A stretch of DNA of 57,253 nt from a virus. Positions 1 to 7,660 of the stretch are shown piece by piece; position 1 is the first letter of the stretch, and every line of letters starts with the position of its first letter. A program made the position numbers and the translations under genes. The notes beneath the pieces were generated by a model. The model did no database searches. It was not told where the DNA came from and saw nothing but the letters and a program-made list of their open reading frames with translations. The stretch covers positions 1 to 57,253 of the IMG/VR virus record IMGVR_UViG_3300021223_000017; one strand, given 5' to 3'.

Positions 1-933
1 GTGTACGCCATCGTCGTTCACATGAACGACGCAATGAAAGAGCTGCGCAGCATTGTGATGCGTGCAGAAAGCCAGTGGACAGAAACCGGGTTGCCTCGTG
101 TGGCGATGGTGCATGCCGAAGCCTGCGCCAGCCAGGTTTACCAACCAATGCTGCACGTGGTCCTGCAAGGGTCCAAAACCTTGTCCATTGGCGACCGGGT
201 GTTGAGTTACGGCCCTGCCACCTATTTTGTGGTGCCTATCGATGTGCCCGCGACTGGCGAAATTTACCCAGCCGGGCCGGATGAACCCTATCTGGCGATT
301 AGCTTGACCCTGGACCCCGGCATCATTGCCTCGCTACTGGCTGACGGGCGAAAAACAGAAAGCCAGACGCACTCCAGTTGCTTTTCGCCAGTGCCGGCAC
401 CTGCAGAAATGCTTGATGCATTGCTACGGATGCTGCGCCTCATCGACCGCCCCAACGAGGCATTCGTGCTGGCACCCATGATCGAGCGGGAAATTTTGTT
501 TCGCGCATTGCAAGGACCGTTCGGGGACATGCTGGCGGAAATAGCACGCCCGGATGGCCGACTGTCTCAGGTACGTCGCGCCACTCAATGGATCCGCGAG
601 CACTACACCGAGCCTTTTCGGGTAGAACCACTCGCGGCAATGGCGGACATGAGCGTTGCAGCGTTTTATCGGCACTTCAAAGCCATCACCGCCATGACGC
701 CGATTCAGTACCAGAAGCGGCTACGCCTGTTGCGAGCGCGGTGGTTACTGCTGTTTGAAACACAAAACGCCGCCGCCATCGCCTTTACGGTCGGCTACGA
801 AAGCGCCTCGCAATTCAGCCGTGAGTACGCCCGTCTGTTTGGGTTGCCCCCTGCGCGGGATGCAGCAAGGTTTAAAACGCCTGCCGATGCAAGTGATCCA
901 GATACGATGGGTGCGAGTGCACTTCAGGGTTAA
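1..933 (+). CDS. AraC-family transcriptional regulator
   Basis: A DNA-binding regulator with an N-terminal cupin-like sensing domain (about residues 30-180) and a C-terminal double helix-turn-helix AraC domain (about 195-295). The C-terminal half shows the classic order: a first HTH around PLAAMADMSVAAFYRHFKA, then the GYESASQFSREYARLFG signature. The length of 310 aa is usual for the family. The reading frame opens with GTG at the very first base, so the upstream region is unseen. ATG at 22 (MNDAMKEL) is an equally plausible start. It is host chromosomal, not prophage. The inducer and targets cannot be read from the sequence. Confidence 0.93.
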   Translation: MYAIVVHMNDAMKELRSIVMRAESQWTETGLPRVAMVHAEACASQVYQPMLHVVLQGSKTLSIGDRVLSYGPATYFVVPIDVPATGEIYPAGPDEPYLAISLTLDPGIIASLLADGRKTESQTHSSCFSPVPAPAEMLDALLRMLRLIDRPNEAFVLAPMIEREILFRALQGPFGDMLAEIARPDGRLSQVRRATQWIREHYTEPFRVEPLAAMADMSVAAFYRHFKAITAMTPIQYQKRLRLLRARWLLLFETQNAAAIAFTVGYESASQFSREYARLFGLPPARDAARFKTPADASDPDTMGASALQG

Positions 934-1100
934 GGATGCATTCTGGAATTGCCAGTCGCAGCTATTGTGCGCGGGGCAGATAGCCCAGGATTTTGGCGAT
1001 CCAGTTAGGTCCGCTTTTGGCCGTAAGCGGACACTCTTAGCGTTTGGAGCTGGCTATCAGGCGCCAACTGCTAGACTGCTTACTCTTTGGAGGAACACCG

Positions 1101-1310
1101 ATGCCGAACTCAGATCTGCTCCCCTCCCTACTCTCCAAGCTATACGAAAATCAACTGGCCCTTGAAGCCTCGATCATGGAGCTATCGAACTGGGTTGAGC
1201 AGCGTGGCTCTGCCGAAGTCGCAGAGAACGTGCGCGGCGCACTGCACACCATCGACGAGAACGAAGAGTTCATCAAGCTGACCCTGGCCGTCCTCATGAC
1301 GCCCGGCTGA
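1101..1310 (+). CDS. Small conserved hypothetical protein (69 aa), paralogue of a prophage protein
   Basis: The start at 1101 follows a GGAGG Shine-Dalgarno at 1089-1093; longer in-frame starts upstream lack one. The protein is acidic and mostly helical, with no known domain that I recognise. Its core, around KLYENQLALEASIMELS and NVRGALHTIDEN, is clearly related to the 72-aa protein encoded at 41801-42019 inside the prophage. Function is unknown. Being in the host flank with a prophage paralogue suggests a phage-exchanged gene family. Confidence 0.75.
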   Translation: MPNSDLLPSLLSKLYENQLALEASIMELSNWVEQRGSAEVAENVRGALHTIDENEEFIKLTLAVLMTPG

Positions 1311-1407
1311 TCGTCGGGTAAACGTGCAGTTCGTCGGCGAACGACTACCGCATTGCTGCAGCTCGATTACTGTATGCACATACAGCACTTAAAAGCAGTC
1401 CAGCCTC

Positions 1408-2133
1408 ATGAATCAGACAGAACTCAAAGCGGCTTGGACGGCGAAATGGCGCGCGGCTCTAGACGACCGCGAATATCGATTTAGCAGCCCAGAGGCCCAT
1501 CGCACATCCTGCCGCTGGGAAGCCCAAGAAATGTTTGCCGCCGGTGTCGTTGATGAGACGGAAAAGCTGGAGATGGACGAGCTTGCCGAAGCTGCCTATT
1601 GGCATGCCGTTGAGGAATTAGTCACCCTTGAGGCGGGCTATTTGAATGGTGGGCACTACAACGTAATGCCAAGGAATGGCGGCACCTGCATTGGCAAAAT
1701 CATCAACGGCACCTATTCCGCCGCTGAAGGGAAAGCTCTTGGCGGATTTGAGGCACGGGTGTTCAAAGAAAATAGCGGCAGACACCTGGCTTTCCGTTTT
1801 GGAGGGGAACCATGGCCAATTGACGGTCTCGTGTTGACGTCGAACACAGGTAAACAATTCGATCTGGTGCTGACAGCCCAGTTTATCAATGGCGTCGTTT
1901 ATCCAACCATTGACGATGCGGACACGTACCGGGCGTTGGTCAACACGGCGCAGATCGCTTTAGAAGCGCACGACTTCGACGCCTACCGAAAAGCGCGACC
2001 TCTTCTCTTGGGCGCTGAATTCATCAGTTGCGTCGAGTGTCATGACAGCTTCAGCTTAAGAGAAGACTGCAAGGCTTGTGCAGGAAATGGGTTTGTCCCG
2101 AGAGTGAATCGTCAGCGCAGCTCATCTGCATAA
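1408..2133 (+). CDS. Hypothetical protein with C-terminal zinc-ribbon-like cysteines
   Basis: A 241-aa protein. The first 70 residues form a helical domain with motifs FSSPEAHR and AGVVDETEKLEMDEL. The last 35 residues carry CVECHDSF and CKACAGNGF, two CxxC pairs arranged like a DnaJ-type zinc ribbon. The N-terminal domain resembles most of the 69-aa protein encoded convergently at 2112-2321, and the two genes overlap tail to tail by 22 bp. The Shine-Dalgarno is weak. The function is not recognised. Confidence 0.7.
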   Translation: MNQTELKAAWTAKWRAALDDREYRFSSPEAHRTSCRWEAQEMFAAGVVDETEKLEMDELAEAAYWHAVEELVTLEAGYLNGGHYNVMPRNGGTCIGKIINGTYSAAEGKALGGFEARVFKENSGRHLAFRFGGEPWPIDGLVLTSNTGKQFDLVLTAQFINGVVYPTIDDADTYRALVNTAQIALEAHDFDAYRKARPLLLGAEFISCVECHDSFSLREDCKACAGNGFVPRVNRQRSSSA

Positions 2134-2321
2134 GCTAACGCAGCCTCTTCGACCAGTTCGCGCCACTCCCCGCCGTCGATCACGCCACGATCTTTCATGT
2201 CGTCGGCGACTGCCAGCCGTGTGTCATATCGCTCTTCCGGACTTGTTGATATGAAGTGCGGGTCATTACGCAGTGCAAACCATGCTGCCATTGCGGTGAT
2301 CTTTTCGTCTTTGTTTGTCAT
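2112..2321 (-). CDS. Small hypothetical protein (69 aa)
   Basis: The ATG at 2321 has a GGAG about eight bases upstream on the minus strand. The product is acidic and helical and looks like a stand-alone copy of the N-terminal domain of the 1408-2133 protein: compare STSPEERYDTR with FSSPEAHRTSC and RGVIDGGEWREL with AGVVDETEKLEM. It is divergent from the SRAP gene across a dyad at 2337-2361. Its function is unknown. Confidence 0.65.
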   Translation of the reverse strand: MTNKDEKITAMAAWFALRNDPHFISTSPEERYDTRLAVADDMKDRGVIDGGEWRELVEEAALAYADELR

Positions 2322-2336
2322 GACGAAGACTCCGGG

Positions 2337-2361
2337 CCAGTGTCTACAGTGTAGAGACTGG
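2337..2361. promoter_or_regulatory. 25-bp near-perfect dyad between divergent genes
   Basis: The sequence runs CCAGTGTCTAC-AGT-GTAGAGACTGG with one mismatched pair. It lies between the 69-aa minus-strand gene and the plus-strand SRAP gene, where a regulator controlling both could bind. It does not match a CTG-N10-CAG LexA box. Confidence 0.4.
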
Positions 2362-2404
2362 CACGGCTACAGCTGTTCACCGGTACCGACGAGCGGAGGC
2401 GCCT

Positions 2405-3094
2405 ATGTGCGGAAGACTTTCACAGTACACAGGCATTCACGACTTCGTTGCGGCGTTGAGCATGCCCAATGCCTTGACGAATTCCGTGGGTGATGCGCCG
2501 CTGGAGCGCTACAACGTTGCGCCGACGACACAAGTCGCCCTGCTCCACCTCCAGGGCGATCATCTGCGTGCGGACCTGGTGCGCTGGGGATGGCGGCCGC
2601 ACTGGGCGAAGGATCGAGCCGCACCGATCAACGCCCGAGTCGAGAAGGTGGCTCACGGCACTTTCTTCCGGGCTATCTGGCCGCACCGAGCAATCACGCC
2701 GATCAACAACTGGTTTGAGTGGGTGGACGAAGGTGGCCCAAAGAAGCAGCCCTACCTGATCCGCCGACGGGATGGCGCACCCGTGCTGTGTGCAGCTATA
2801 GGCCAACTGCCGGGCGGCGGCGAAGAACCGAACGAGCATGACGGCGTTGTGATCATCACCGCTGACAGCGCCGGCGGCATGGTGGACATTCACGACCGGC
2901 GTCCGGTGGTGTTGACGCCCGAGCTTGCGCGGGAATGGCTGGACCCGTCCACGCCCAAGGAGCGCGCCGAGCAGATGGTCCTGCACCAAGGCGAACAGTC
3001 CGATACATTTGAATGGTTCAGGGTCGACACGGCGGTGGGTAATGTGCGGAATAAAGGTCCGGTACTGATCCGGCCAGTCCATTCGCTTAGCTGA
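2405..3094 (+). CDS. yedK: SOS response-associated peptidase (SRAP) YedK/HMCES-type
   Basis: SRAP proteins covalently trap abasic sites in single-stranded DNA through Cys2. Here the mature protein starts Met-Cys-Gly-Arg, giving the catalytic cysteine. Conserved blocks follow in order: PINARVEKV (active-site Asn), ITPINNWFEW (catalytic Glu), and IHDRRPVVL (active-site His) near residue 160. Length (229 aa) is normal. A GGAGG lies nine bases before the ATG. It is a host gene; the prophage begins downstream. Confidence 0.93.
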   Translation: MCGRLSQYTGIHDFVAALSMPNALTNSVGDAPLERYNVAPTTQVALLHLQGDHLRADLVRWGWRPHWAKDRAAPINARVEKVAHGTFFRAIWPHRAITPINNWFEWVDEGGPKKQPYLIRRRDGAPVLCAAIGQLPGGGEEPNEHDGVVIITADSAGGMVDIHDRRPVVLTPELAREWLDPSTPKERAEQMVLHQGEQSDTFEWFRVDTAVGNVRNKGPVLIRPVHSLS

Positions 3095-3173
3095 AAAACC
3101 ACATGATGCTGATCACGGCAATCACCCAGCCGAGCGTAAGCAGAAATGAAAGGCCAGCCAGGCGCTTATGCAT
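3087..3173 (-). CDS. Possible 28-aa single-span membrane peptide
   Basis: A short reading frame on the minus strand encodes a basic N-terminus (MHKR) followed by a continuous hydrophobic stretch ending WFFS. An AGGA lies five bases before the ATG. Its end overlaps the last codons of the SRAP gene. The only support is the ribosome site and the hydrophobic pattern, so it stays tentative. Confidence 0.35.
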   Translation of the reverse strand: MHKRLAGLSFLLTLGWVIAVISIMWFFS

Positions 3174-3230
3174 GAGGTCCTGAAAAATCGATGAACGAGT
3201 GATGGCTCTCACTGCTGGCCGCCAGTTAAG

Positions 3231-3271
3231 CGTAGTCCAAAAAACCCCAACGGACCACTGAACGGACTACG
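3231..3271. repeat. Inverted repeat near the left prophage boundary (candidate att region)
   Basis: CGTAGTCC (3231-3238) and GGACTACG (3264-3271) form an 8-bp inverted repeat. The interior carries a tandem AACGGAC (3249 and 3261). It lies between the last host gene and the first prophage gene, where the attachment core for the integrase at the other end is expected. The partner site is outside the window, so this is only positional inference. No gene fills 3174-3308. Confidence 0.3.
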
Positions 3272-3308
3272 ATTAACACGCCCGCAGCGTAATAATTCCT
3301 ATCGAACG

Positions 3309-3566
3309 CTACTGACACGACCTCACCGCCGCGACCAACTGCCGCTCAAAACCGATTCGCTGCCGACGCTCAGCCAAAAGCGCCCGCACCTTCAGTTCCA
3401 AAACGTCGGACTTCTTCAGGCCATCGGCAGCCCAAGGTGGTACCGCGACTTCCTGTGTCTTGCACGGCACCTGCACCGGCACCTCAACGCGTACGGTGCG
3501 CACTTCCGGCTCCCGGCCAGCGCATCCAGCCAGCAACAGCGCAAACCCCATCAGCAGAACCCTCAT
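3309..3566 (-). CDS. Rz1-like outer-membrane spanin lipoprotein
   Basis: The 85-aa product has a signal peptide ending in the lipobox LLAGC, so it should be an outer-membrane lipoprotein. The mature part has a short proline/valine-rich stretch and then a helical C-terminus. It starts within an ATGA overlap with the upstream Rz-like gene and is the last gene of the late operon. Together with Rz it would fuse inner and outer membranes during lysis. Unlike lambda, Rz1 is not nested inside Rz but follows it. Confidence 0.75.
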   Translation of the reverse strand: MRVLLMGFALLLAGCAGREPEVRTVRVEVPVQVPCKTQEVAVPPWAADGLKKSDVLELKVRALLAERRQRIGFERQLVAAVRSCQ

Positions 3567-3934
3567 AGCCCCAACTCCTGATCGATAATCGCCGCTGCAG
3601 CCTGGGCAGGGTCACCGCCGGTTTGCTCCCGCAACAATTGGTTAGCGGCGGCGTAGTCTGGCTGGGCTTCTTGCCTGGCCTTTTCCTGGGCTAGCGCGGC
3701 ATTCCGCTCCCGCAATTGGCCTGCCAGCACCAACTCGCCAAGCTTCCTGCCTTGCTCCCCCGCCAACGCTTGAAGGTTGTCACGCGCCGACGTGGCCTTG
3801 GCCAGATCGATATTCGCCGCGTCGAGCAGCGGGCGGTAATGCCCGCTTGCCAGCCACACCCCGCCGCCGGCTCCCAGGGCCAGTAGCAGAACCGCCGCCA
3901 GTCCAACGACAGCGATCTTCTGCACCATCGTCAT
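3563..3934 (-). CDS. Rz-like inner-membrane spanin
   Basis: A 123-aa protein with a single N-terminal membrane segment (about residues 6-28) followed by a long alpha-helical, glutamine-rich periplasmic region. This is the topology of lambda Rz. It overlaps the endolysin stop by four bases (ATGA) and the Rz1-like gene by four bases, giving a tight endolysin-Rz-Rz1 unit. Confidence 0.8.
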   Translation of the reverse strand: MTMVQKIAVVGLAAVLLLALGAGGGVWLASGHYRPLLDAANIDLAKATSARDNLQALAGEQGRKLGELVLAGQLRERNAALAQEKARQEAQPDYAAANQLLREQTGGDPAQAAAAIIDQELGL

Positions 3935-4440
3935 GCCAGCACCCCACCTGCCGCCACGTAGCGGGCCAGCAGATCGTCCATGCGGTGCTCACGCTGCCCG
4001 TAGCCAGCACCTGGTAGGCTGGCCCAGATGTTCCGGCACTTGGTCAGGGCCAGCTCAATACGCCCCGCCTTCGCGTCATCGAGGGCGCGGCATTCGCGGA
4101 TGTGCTGAATGGCCAGCTTGTCCTGGCTGATCGGCCCGAAGTCCGGCAGCTTCAACTGAGCCCGGTAGTGCGGCCAGTCCTTCAGCATCTGCTGGTAGCG
4201 ACCCGATGCGTTTGAGGTCAGGCCCTTGCTGTTGATGGTTTTCGACTTCCGCCCCCAAATGAAAGGATGGTCGGCATAGTCGCCGAACAGCTCAAGCCGG
4301 CCATCAATGCCCGTCACAATGACGTTGTAGCCATCGTCGGAGCGCTTCAGGTAATCAGACCCAAGCTCGGCCCAAGCGATCGCATCGAGCGTCGCCAATA
4401 CGTTACGGCCGCCGGCGGCGGCTTCAGAAATGCGCGGCAT
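3931..4440 (-). CDS. Endolysin, lambda R-like lytic transglycosylase (GH104)
   Basis: A peptidoglycan-degrading enzyme homologous to lambda gpR. Shared blocks are IAWAELGSD (catalytic Glu25, as in lambda LAWSEGTD), DYADHPF, SNASGRYQQM and the long NIWASLPGAGYGQ. Length is 169 aa against 158 in lambda. It has no obvious signal peptide, so a holin is expected elsewhere. The ATG is preceded by CTGGAG and, directly upstream, by an intrinsic terminator. Confidence 0.93.
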   Translation of the reverse strand: MPRISEAAAGGRNVLATLDAIAWAELGSDYLKRSDDGYNVIVTGIDGRLELFGDYADHPFIWGRKSKTINSKGLTSNASGRYQQMLKDWPHYRAQLKLPDFGPISQDKLAIQHIRECRALDDAKAGRIELALTKCRNIWASLPGAGYGQREHRMDDLLARYVAAGGVLA

Positions 4441-4455
4441 ACTTTTCTCCAGGCG

Positions 4456-4478
4456 AAAAAAAACCGCTCAAGGCGGTA
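4456..4478 (-). terminator. Intrinsic terminator upstream of the endolysin gene
   Basis: On the minus strand ACCGC pairs with GCGGT around a 5-nt loop and is followed by eight T residues. It sits only about 15 bases before the endolysin start codon, inside the late operon, so late transcription must read through it. Confidence 0.7.
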
Positions 4479-4511
4479 TCGGTGTTCGGGCGTCTATCAG
4501 CGAAGGGGCTT

Positions 4512-4712
4512 TTAAGCCTTGGTTACAACGTCCAGCGCCTGATCACGCTTGGCGCGTACGTCTGCTGGGATCTCCCGACCGCGCTCTATGTGGGCGATCA
4601 CCTGCCAGTCGGTTGACTGCAGGTACTGCTGAGCCAGAACCATCTCCTGCTCGTCGGACAGATCCTTATCGGTCTGTATCTTTTTGGCCTTACTGAAATC
4701 AATCGCTGTCAT
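4512..4712 (-). CDS. Small tail-fibre-associated protein
   Basis: The 66-aa form starting MTAIDF at 4712 is preceded by GAGG at nine bases; an alternative start lies at 4721. The segment STDWQVIAHIERG...PADVRAKRDQAL resembles the C-terminal part of tail-fibre assembly proteins. It follows the fibre gene and overlaps the upstream gene by 14 bases, fitting a fibre chaperone or tail accessory role. The specific function is inference. Confidence 0.6.
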   Translation of the reverse strand: MTAIDFSKAKKIQTDKDLSDEQEMVLAQQYLQSTDWQVIAHIERGREIPADVRAKRDQALDVVTKA

Positions 4713-5031
4713 TTTCTTCATCCTCAGTTTTTTTCTCGGTGAACGGGAGCGGCACAGACCCCTCCTCCACCTCAATGTCAGACGGGAACCGAACGCTCTC
4801 GTCAGCCATGTCGTCATGAGGAAGGATCAGGTTTATAGTCAATTCCCCCTCTTTCGATTTAGAGATCTGCCCTGTAAACCATGTGGACGAGACAGCCGCC
4901 GCAGGCAGCTCATACCCCGCAGGCAGTTCCTCGAAGTCAAACTTCTCGCCATCAATCGTAACGGCGCTGCCGCTGACAAAAATAGAAGGCGCAGATTGTT
5001 CGCAGAGTCTGGGTGTTAGTTTGATTTTCAT
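4699..5031 (-). CDS. Hypothetical protein downstream of the tail fibre
   Basis: A 110-aa acidic protein ending in a strongly negative tail (KKTEDEENDSD). It starts in an ATGA overlap with the tail-fibre gene, so translation is probably coupled. No domain is recognised. Position suggests a fibre-assembly or virion accessory function. Confidence 0.7.
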   Translation of the reverse strand: MKIKLTPRLCEQSAPSIFVSGSAVTIDGEKFDFEELPAGYELPAAAVSSTWFTGQISKSKEGELTINLILPHDDMADESVRFPSDIEVEEGSVPLPFTEKKTEDEENDSD

Positions 5032-6527
5032 TTCCAGGAACCTATGGCAAAGATCTCAAAAGTCAGTGGTCCAGCGCCTGTAGTCGAAGCAAGCGCACCG
5101 AAATAGACTTCAAAGGTGGTAATGGTGGAACTGGCGTTAGTCACCCACGCCGAGCACGCGGAGATATCCGGGTCCAGGGGAGTGCAAATAATCCTTGGAG
5201 CCTTGCCAGTCGGGAATGCTACAGGTAGCGACCCTTGATAGTTGCGGTAGCGAATGCCGCCACCAGGGGAGAACCAAGAGGCAGCCACCCCGGTAAACCT
5301 CTGGGAGGTAATCATAAGTCCACTGAGAAACTTCCACCATTCTCCGGTAGAGTTAGACCCGTAGGAAAGCAGCCCACCGGAAAACTGCGGATCAAGAATC
5401 GCCTTGGCCGCGTCAAACTTGGTATCCAAGGCCGTCTGAGCCTGCGTGCTGATCCCTGTCTTGGTACCGTTTCCGCCCTGCGCAATGCTAAGCGCTGTAG
5501 TCATACCGGTAAGCGCGGTAATGTCGCCGTTAGACCCGCTGGACGCCTTTGCGTCAACGTCAACCTGACTGGCCTTCTTGTCCCATGCGGTCCAGGACGT
5601 GCCGCCGTTGTTGGTGGATCGAACCCACAGAGTGCTGGTGCCGGACTCGGTGAACTCCTGCTTAACGTCGTTCGCAAAGCCCTTAATGACTTCAAGTATC
5701 CCGCCCAAGGTTCCAGGCTTATTTATCGCGTTAGCCGCTACTCGATACCGGTTTGGGGTTATTGCTGCGTTAAGGTTTGTAGCTGCCTGGGACTGATCCG
5801 CCGCCGCAAGCGAAATACCGTAGAACGCCAGCCGCGCCTCAACGTTGTCCGTGGTAGCAGAAGTGATCCATGACGTATAGACGCCGTTGGTTGGCCTAGA
5901 CCGGTAGAACATTCGCGGGTTTGATTCGAAGGTGGTATAGATCTGTGCGGATGCGGATCCAGTGGTGGCTCCATACTGCATGTGCTGGACCATGCCAGCC
6001 TGATTTACGGGGGTCCCGGTAGCGGATCCAAGCACTCGGTAAACGTTTGTCCCGAAAAGCACGTCCAGGTCCGTGACGTTTGCCGAGGTCCCGCCGATAC
6101 CGAACAATGCAGCCATGGAGGTGGCCGTGATGCTCTCGGTCCATGCCGACCAAACGTTATTAAAACACTGCCTGCTCCAGACTCTGTTTTTGTTGGCTGC
6201 AACGCCGGTCAAAGGGAATGCGATTTGGGAGCAGGCCGTGCCAGACGTTGTACCTGGAATGGTGAAAATACCCCAACCGGCGGTTAGCTCGGTTGGCGTG
6301 TTTGCGGCTCCCGAGTTCACATAATTGAACCCCCCGAGCCCCTTGCTTACGTTGTTCGGGTCGTCAATAAGCACAGACGCCCGATCCAACTTGGCCGCAA
6401 TCCCGCCGATACCAGCGGCCCCGTAAAGCTCCAGCGTCATGGCGTTGATTTTCATGCTGGCAACGCGCGGCGGATCGCCCCCGAGCCCAGTAGGTGGCGT
6501 GCCGAGAATGATTTCTTGTCTTGCCAT
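5028..6527 (-). CDS. Tail fibre protein with gp53-like receptor-binding C-terminus
   Basis: A 499-aa fibre. The N-terminal 40 residues (IILGTPPTGLGGD) look like a virion-attachment segment. The body is rich in Gly/Ser/Thr/Asn with repeated short motifs such as NVWSAW and GGTSWTAW. The C-terminus (PVAFPTGKAPRII ... FEVYFG ... FEIFAIGSW) matches the gp53-like fold that ends many phage fibres. It likely recognises the host surface. Confidence 0.85.
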   Translation of the reverse strand: MARQEIILGTPPTGLGGDPPRVASMKINAMTLELYGAAGIGGIAAKLDRASVLIDDPNNVSKGLGGFNYVNSGAANTPTELTAGWGIFTIPGTTSGTACSQIAFPLTGVAANKNRVWSRQCFNNVWSAWTESITATSMAALFGIGGTSANVTDLDVLFGTNVYRVLGSATGTPVNQAGMVQHMQYGATTGSASAQIYTTFESNPRMFYRSRPTNGVYTSWITSATTDNVEARLAFYGISLAAADQSQAATNLNAAITPNRYRVAANAINKPGTLGGILEVIKGFANDVKQEFTESGTSTLWVRSTNNGGTSWTAWDKKASQVDVDAKASSGSNGDITALTGMTTALSIAQGGNGTKTGISTQAQTALDTKFDAAKAILDPQFSGGLLSYGSNSTGEWWKFLSGLMITSQRFTGVAASWFSPGGGIRYRNYQGSLPVAFPTGKAPRIICTPLDPDISACSAWVTNASSTITTFEVYFGALASTTGAGPLTFEIFAIGSWK

Positions 6528-6542
6528 GTTTAACCCACCCGA

Positions 6543-7268
6543 TTAGGAGTTGTAGTATTTAGTTATTGGAAACTTACAAATAGGCATCGAAAAGAACGAG
6601 CCAGTACTAAATAGACCATTACCCAGCGATGACCTTTGACAGTCGATCCTAAGCAAACGAGCGGACGCCACAAGCAACTGAAGCCCTGTGTATTGATAGT
6701 GACCTGTAAACCACGCGGTCCCCCTGTCAATTGAGGACACACTTATAAAGTCATCAACATCAATACTTATATTTGAGCTCCAAGTATCGTGAGCGTTGGG
6801 CACGGTACCGCCCGCCGAGTACGTCCAAGCCTTTGTAAACTTGCTATACCTGACAACCCTGTCAGAGGAAGCGTATATAGGAGTTCCATCTTTATCCCAT
6901 ATTTGCAGCCCATAAGGATCAGAACTGACATTATCCGAGTACTTACAGCAAACATACTCCAGCGAATGGCTCTGTATGAACCCTGAAGCGGCAGAGGTAA
7001 TTCTGAAGCCCGTCCAGTAACCCGGCCCGCCGAGAATCGTTGTATAGATTGTGAGATTGGGCCCGTTAGGAGTAACCAACCTCAAAAATATCTGGGGAGC
7101 TTCTTGTGTGAGAACAGGCTTTACGAAATTCACCGTCCCGGTTCCCGTTGCATCCGAGAATCTAGACTGAATTGAAAAGCCACCCCTCTCTGAGAAAACC
7201 AACACTTTGTTGTAGGAGCTAATGGTAACGGTCTTTGAATCTCCAATAACTTCTAAACCAAAATCCAT
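6543..7268 (-). CDS. Hypothetical tail protein (241 aa)
   Basis: A beta-rich protein lying between the tail-tip and fibre genes. It begins MDFGLEV, like the MTFGIGV start of the preceding gene, suggesting a shared N-terminal docking motif. The base composition is visibly more AT-rich than the surrounding tail genes, a sign of recent exchange. The role is probably tail-tip decoration or a host-range accessory; no domain is recognised. Confidence 0.75.
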   Translation of the reverse strand: MDFGLEVIGDSKTVTISSYNKVLVFSERGGFSIQSRFSDATGTGTVNFVKPVLTQEAPQIFLRLVTPNGPNLTIYTTILGGPGYWTGFRITSAASGFIQSHSLEYVCCKYSDNVSSDPYGLQIWDKDGTPIYASSDRVVRYSKFTKAWTYSAGGTVPNAHDTWSSNISIDVDDFISVSSIDRGTAWFTGHYQYTGLQLLVASARLLRIDCQRSSLGNGLFSTGSFFSMPICKFPITKYYNS

Positions 7269-7660
7269 TATGTGACCCTCACAACTTCAACAGTGCATTC
7301 AACGGTGAACGCTTGCCATGAATAGCGCCACCGACTGCCATCATAAACACCGTAGTTTGTCCAAGTGCATATCCCAATTGAGCTTCCGCCGAGATCCACA
7401 TAGGTAGGTACGCTAGGCCATGTACCCGCGTTTTGCGGCACCTGGTCCACGGCTGCATAAACCCTTGGCGTTATCGTGACGTAGCATGTCGCTGGGTTGT
7501 ATCCCGGAATATTGAGAACAATATAATCAGATCGAAAATTATCCCCTCCCACTTTCGGCTGCGCGGGTATAACTCCGGAATACAATCGTTGAATCGTAAA
7601 GTCGTCCATGCTCAGAGTTTGAACACCGTTCTTATCCCAAACACCAATTCCAAAAGTCAT
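7268..7660 (-). CDS. Hypothetical tail protein (130 aa)
   Basis: The first residues (MTFGIGVWDKNG) resemble those of the next gene, and both are relatively AT-rich. It overlaps the tail-tip gene by four bases and abuts the 241-aa gene by one base, so the three are translated as a unit. The predicted structure is mostly beta. Function is unknown. Confidence 0.75.
   Translation of the reverse strand: MTFGIGVWDKNGVQTLSMDDFTIQRLYSGVIPAQPKVGGDNFRSDYIVLNIPGYNPATCYVTITPRVYAAVDQVPQNAGTWPSVPTYVDLGGSSIGICTWTNYGVYDGSRWRYSWQAFTVECTVEVVRVT

Noticed and set aside
2341-2376. LexA box before the SRAP gene
   Set aside because: The dyad there has the wrong half-sites and spacing for CTG-N10-CAG; a nearby CTG...CAG pair has nine bases between.
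2420-3082. A 220-codon minus-strand frame opposite the SRAP gene
   Set aside because: It is a mirror of a well-recognised gene; no ribosome site or recognisable domain.
3691-3906. A frame nested in Rz that could be a lambda-style embedded Rz1
   Set aside because: It lacks a proper signal peptide and lipobox, and a clear lipoprotein Rz1 follows Rz.
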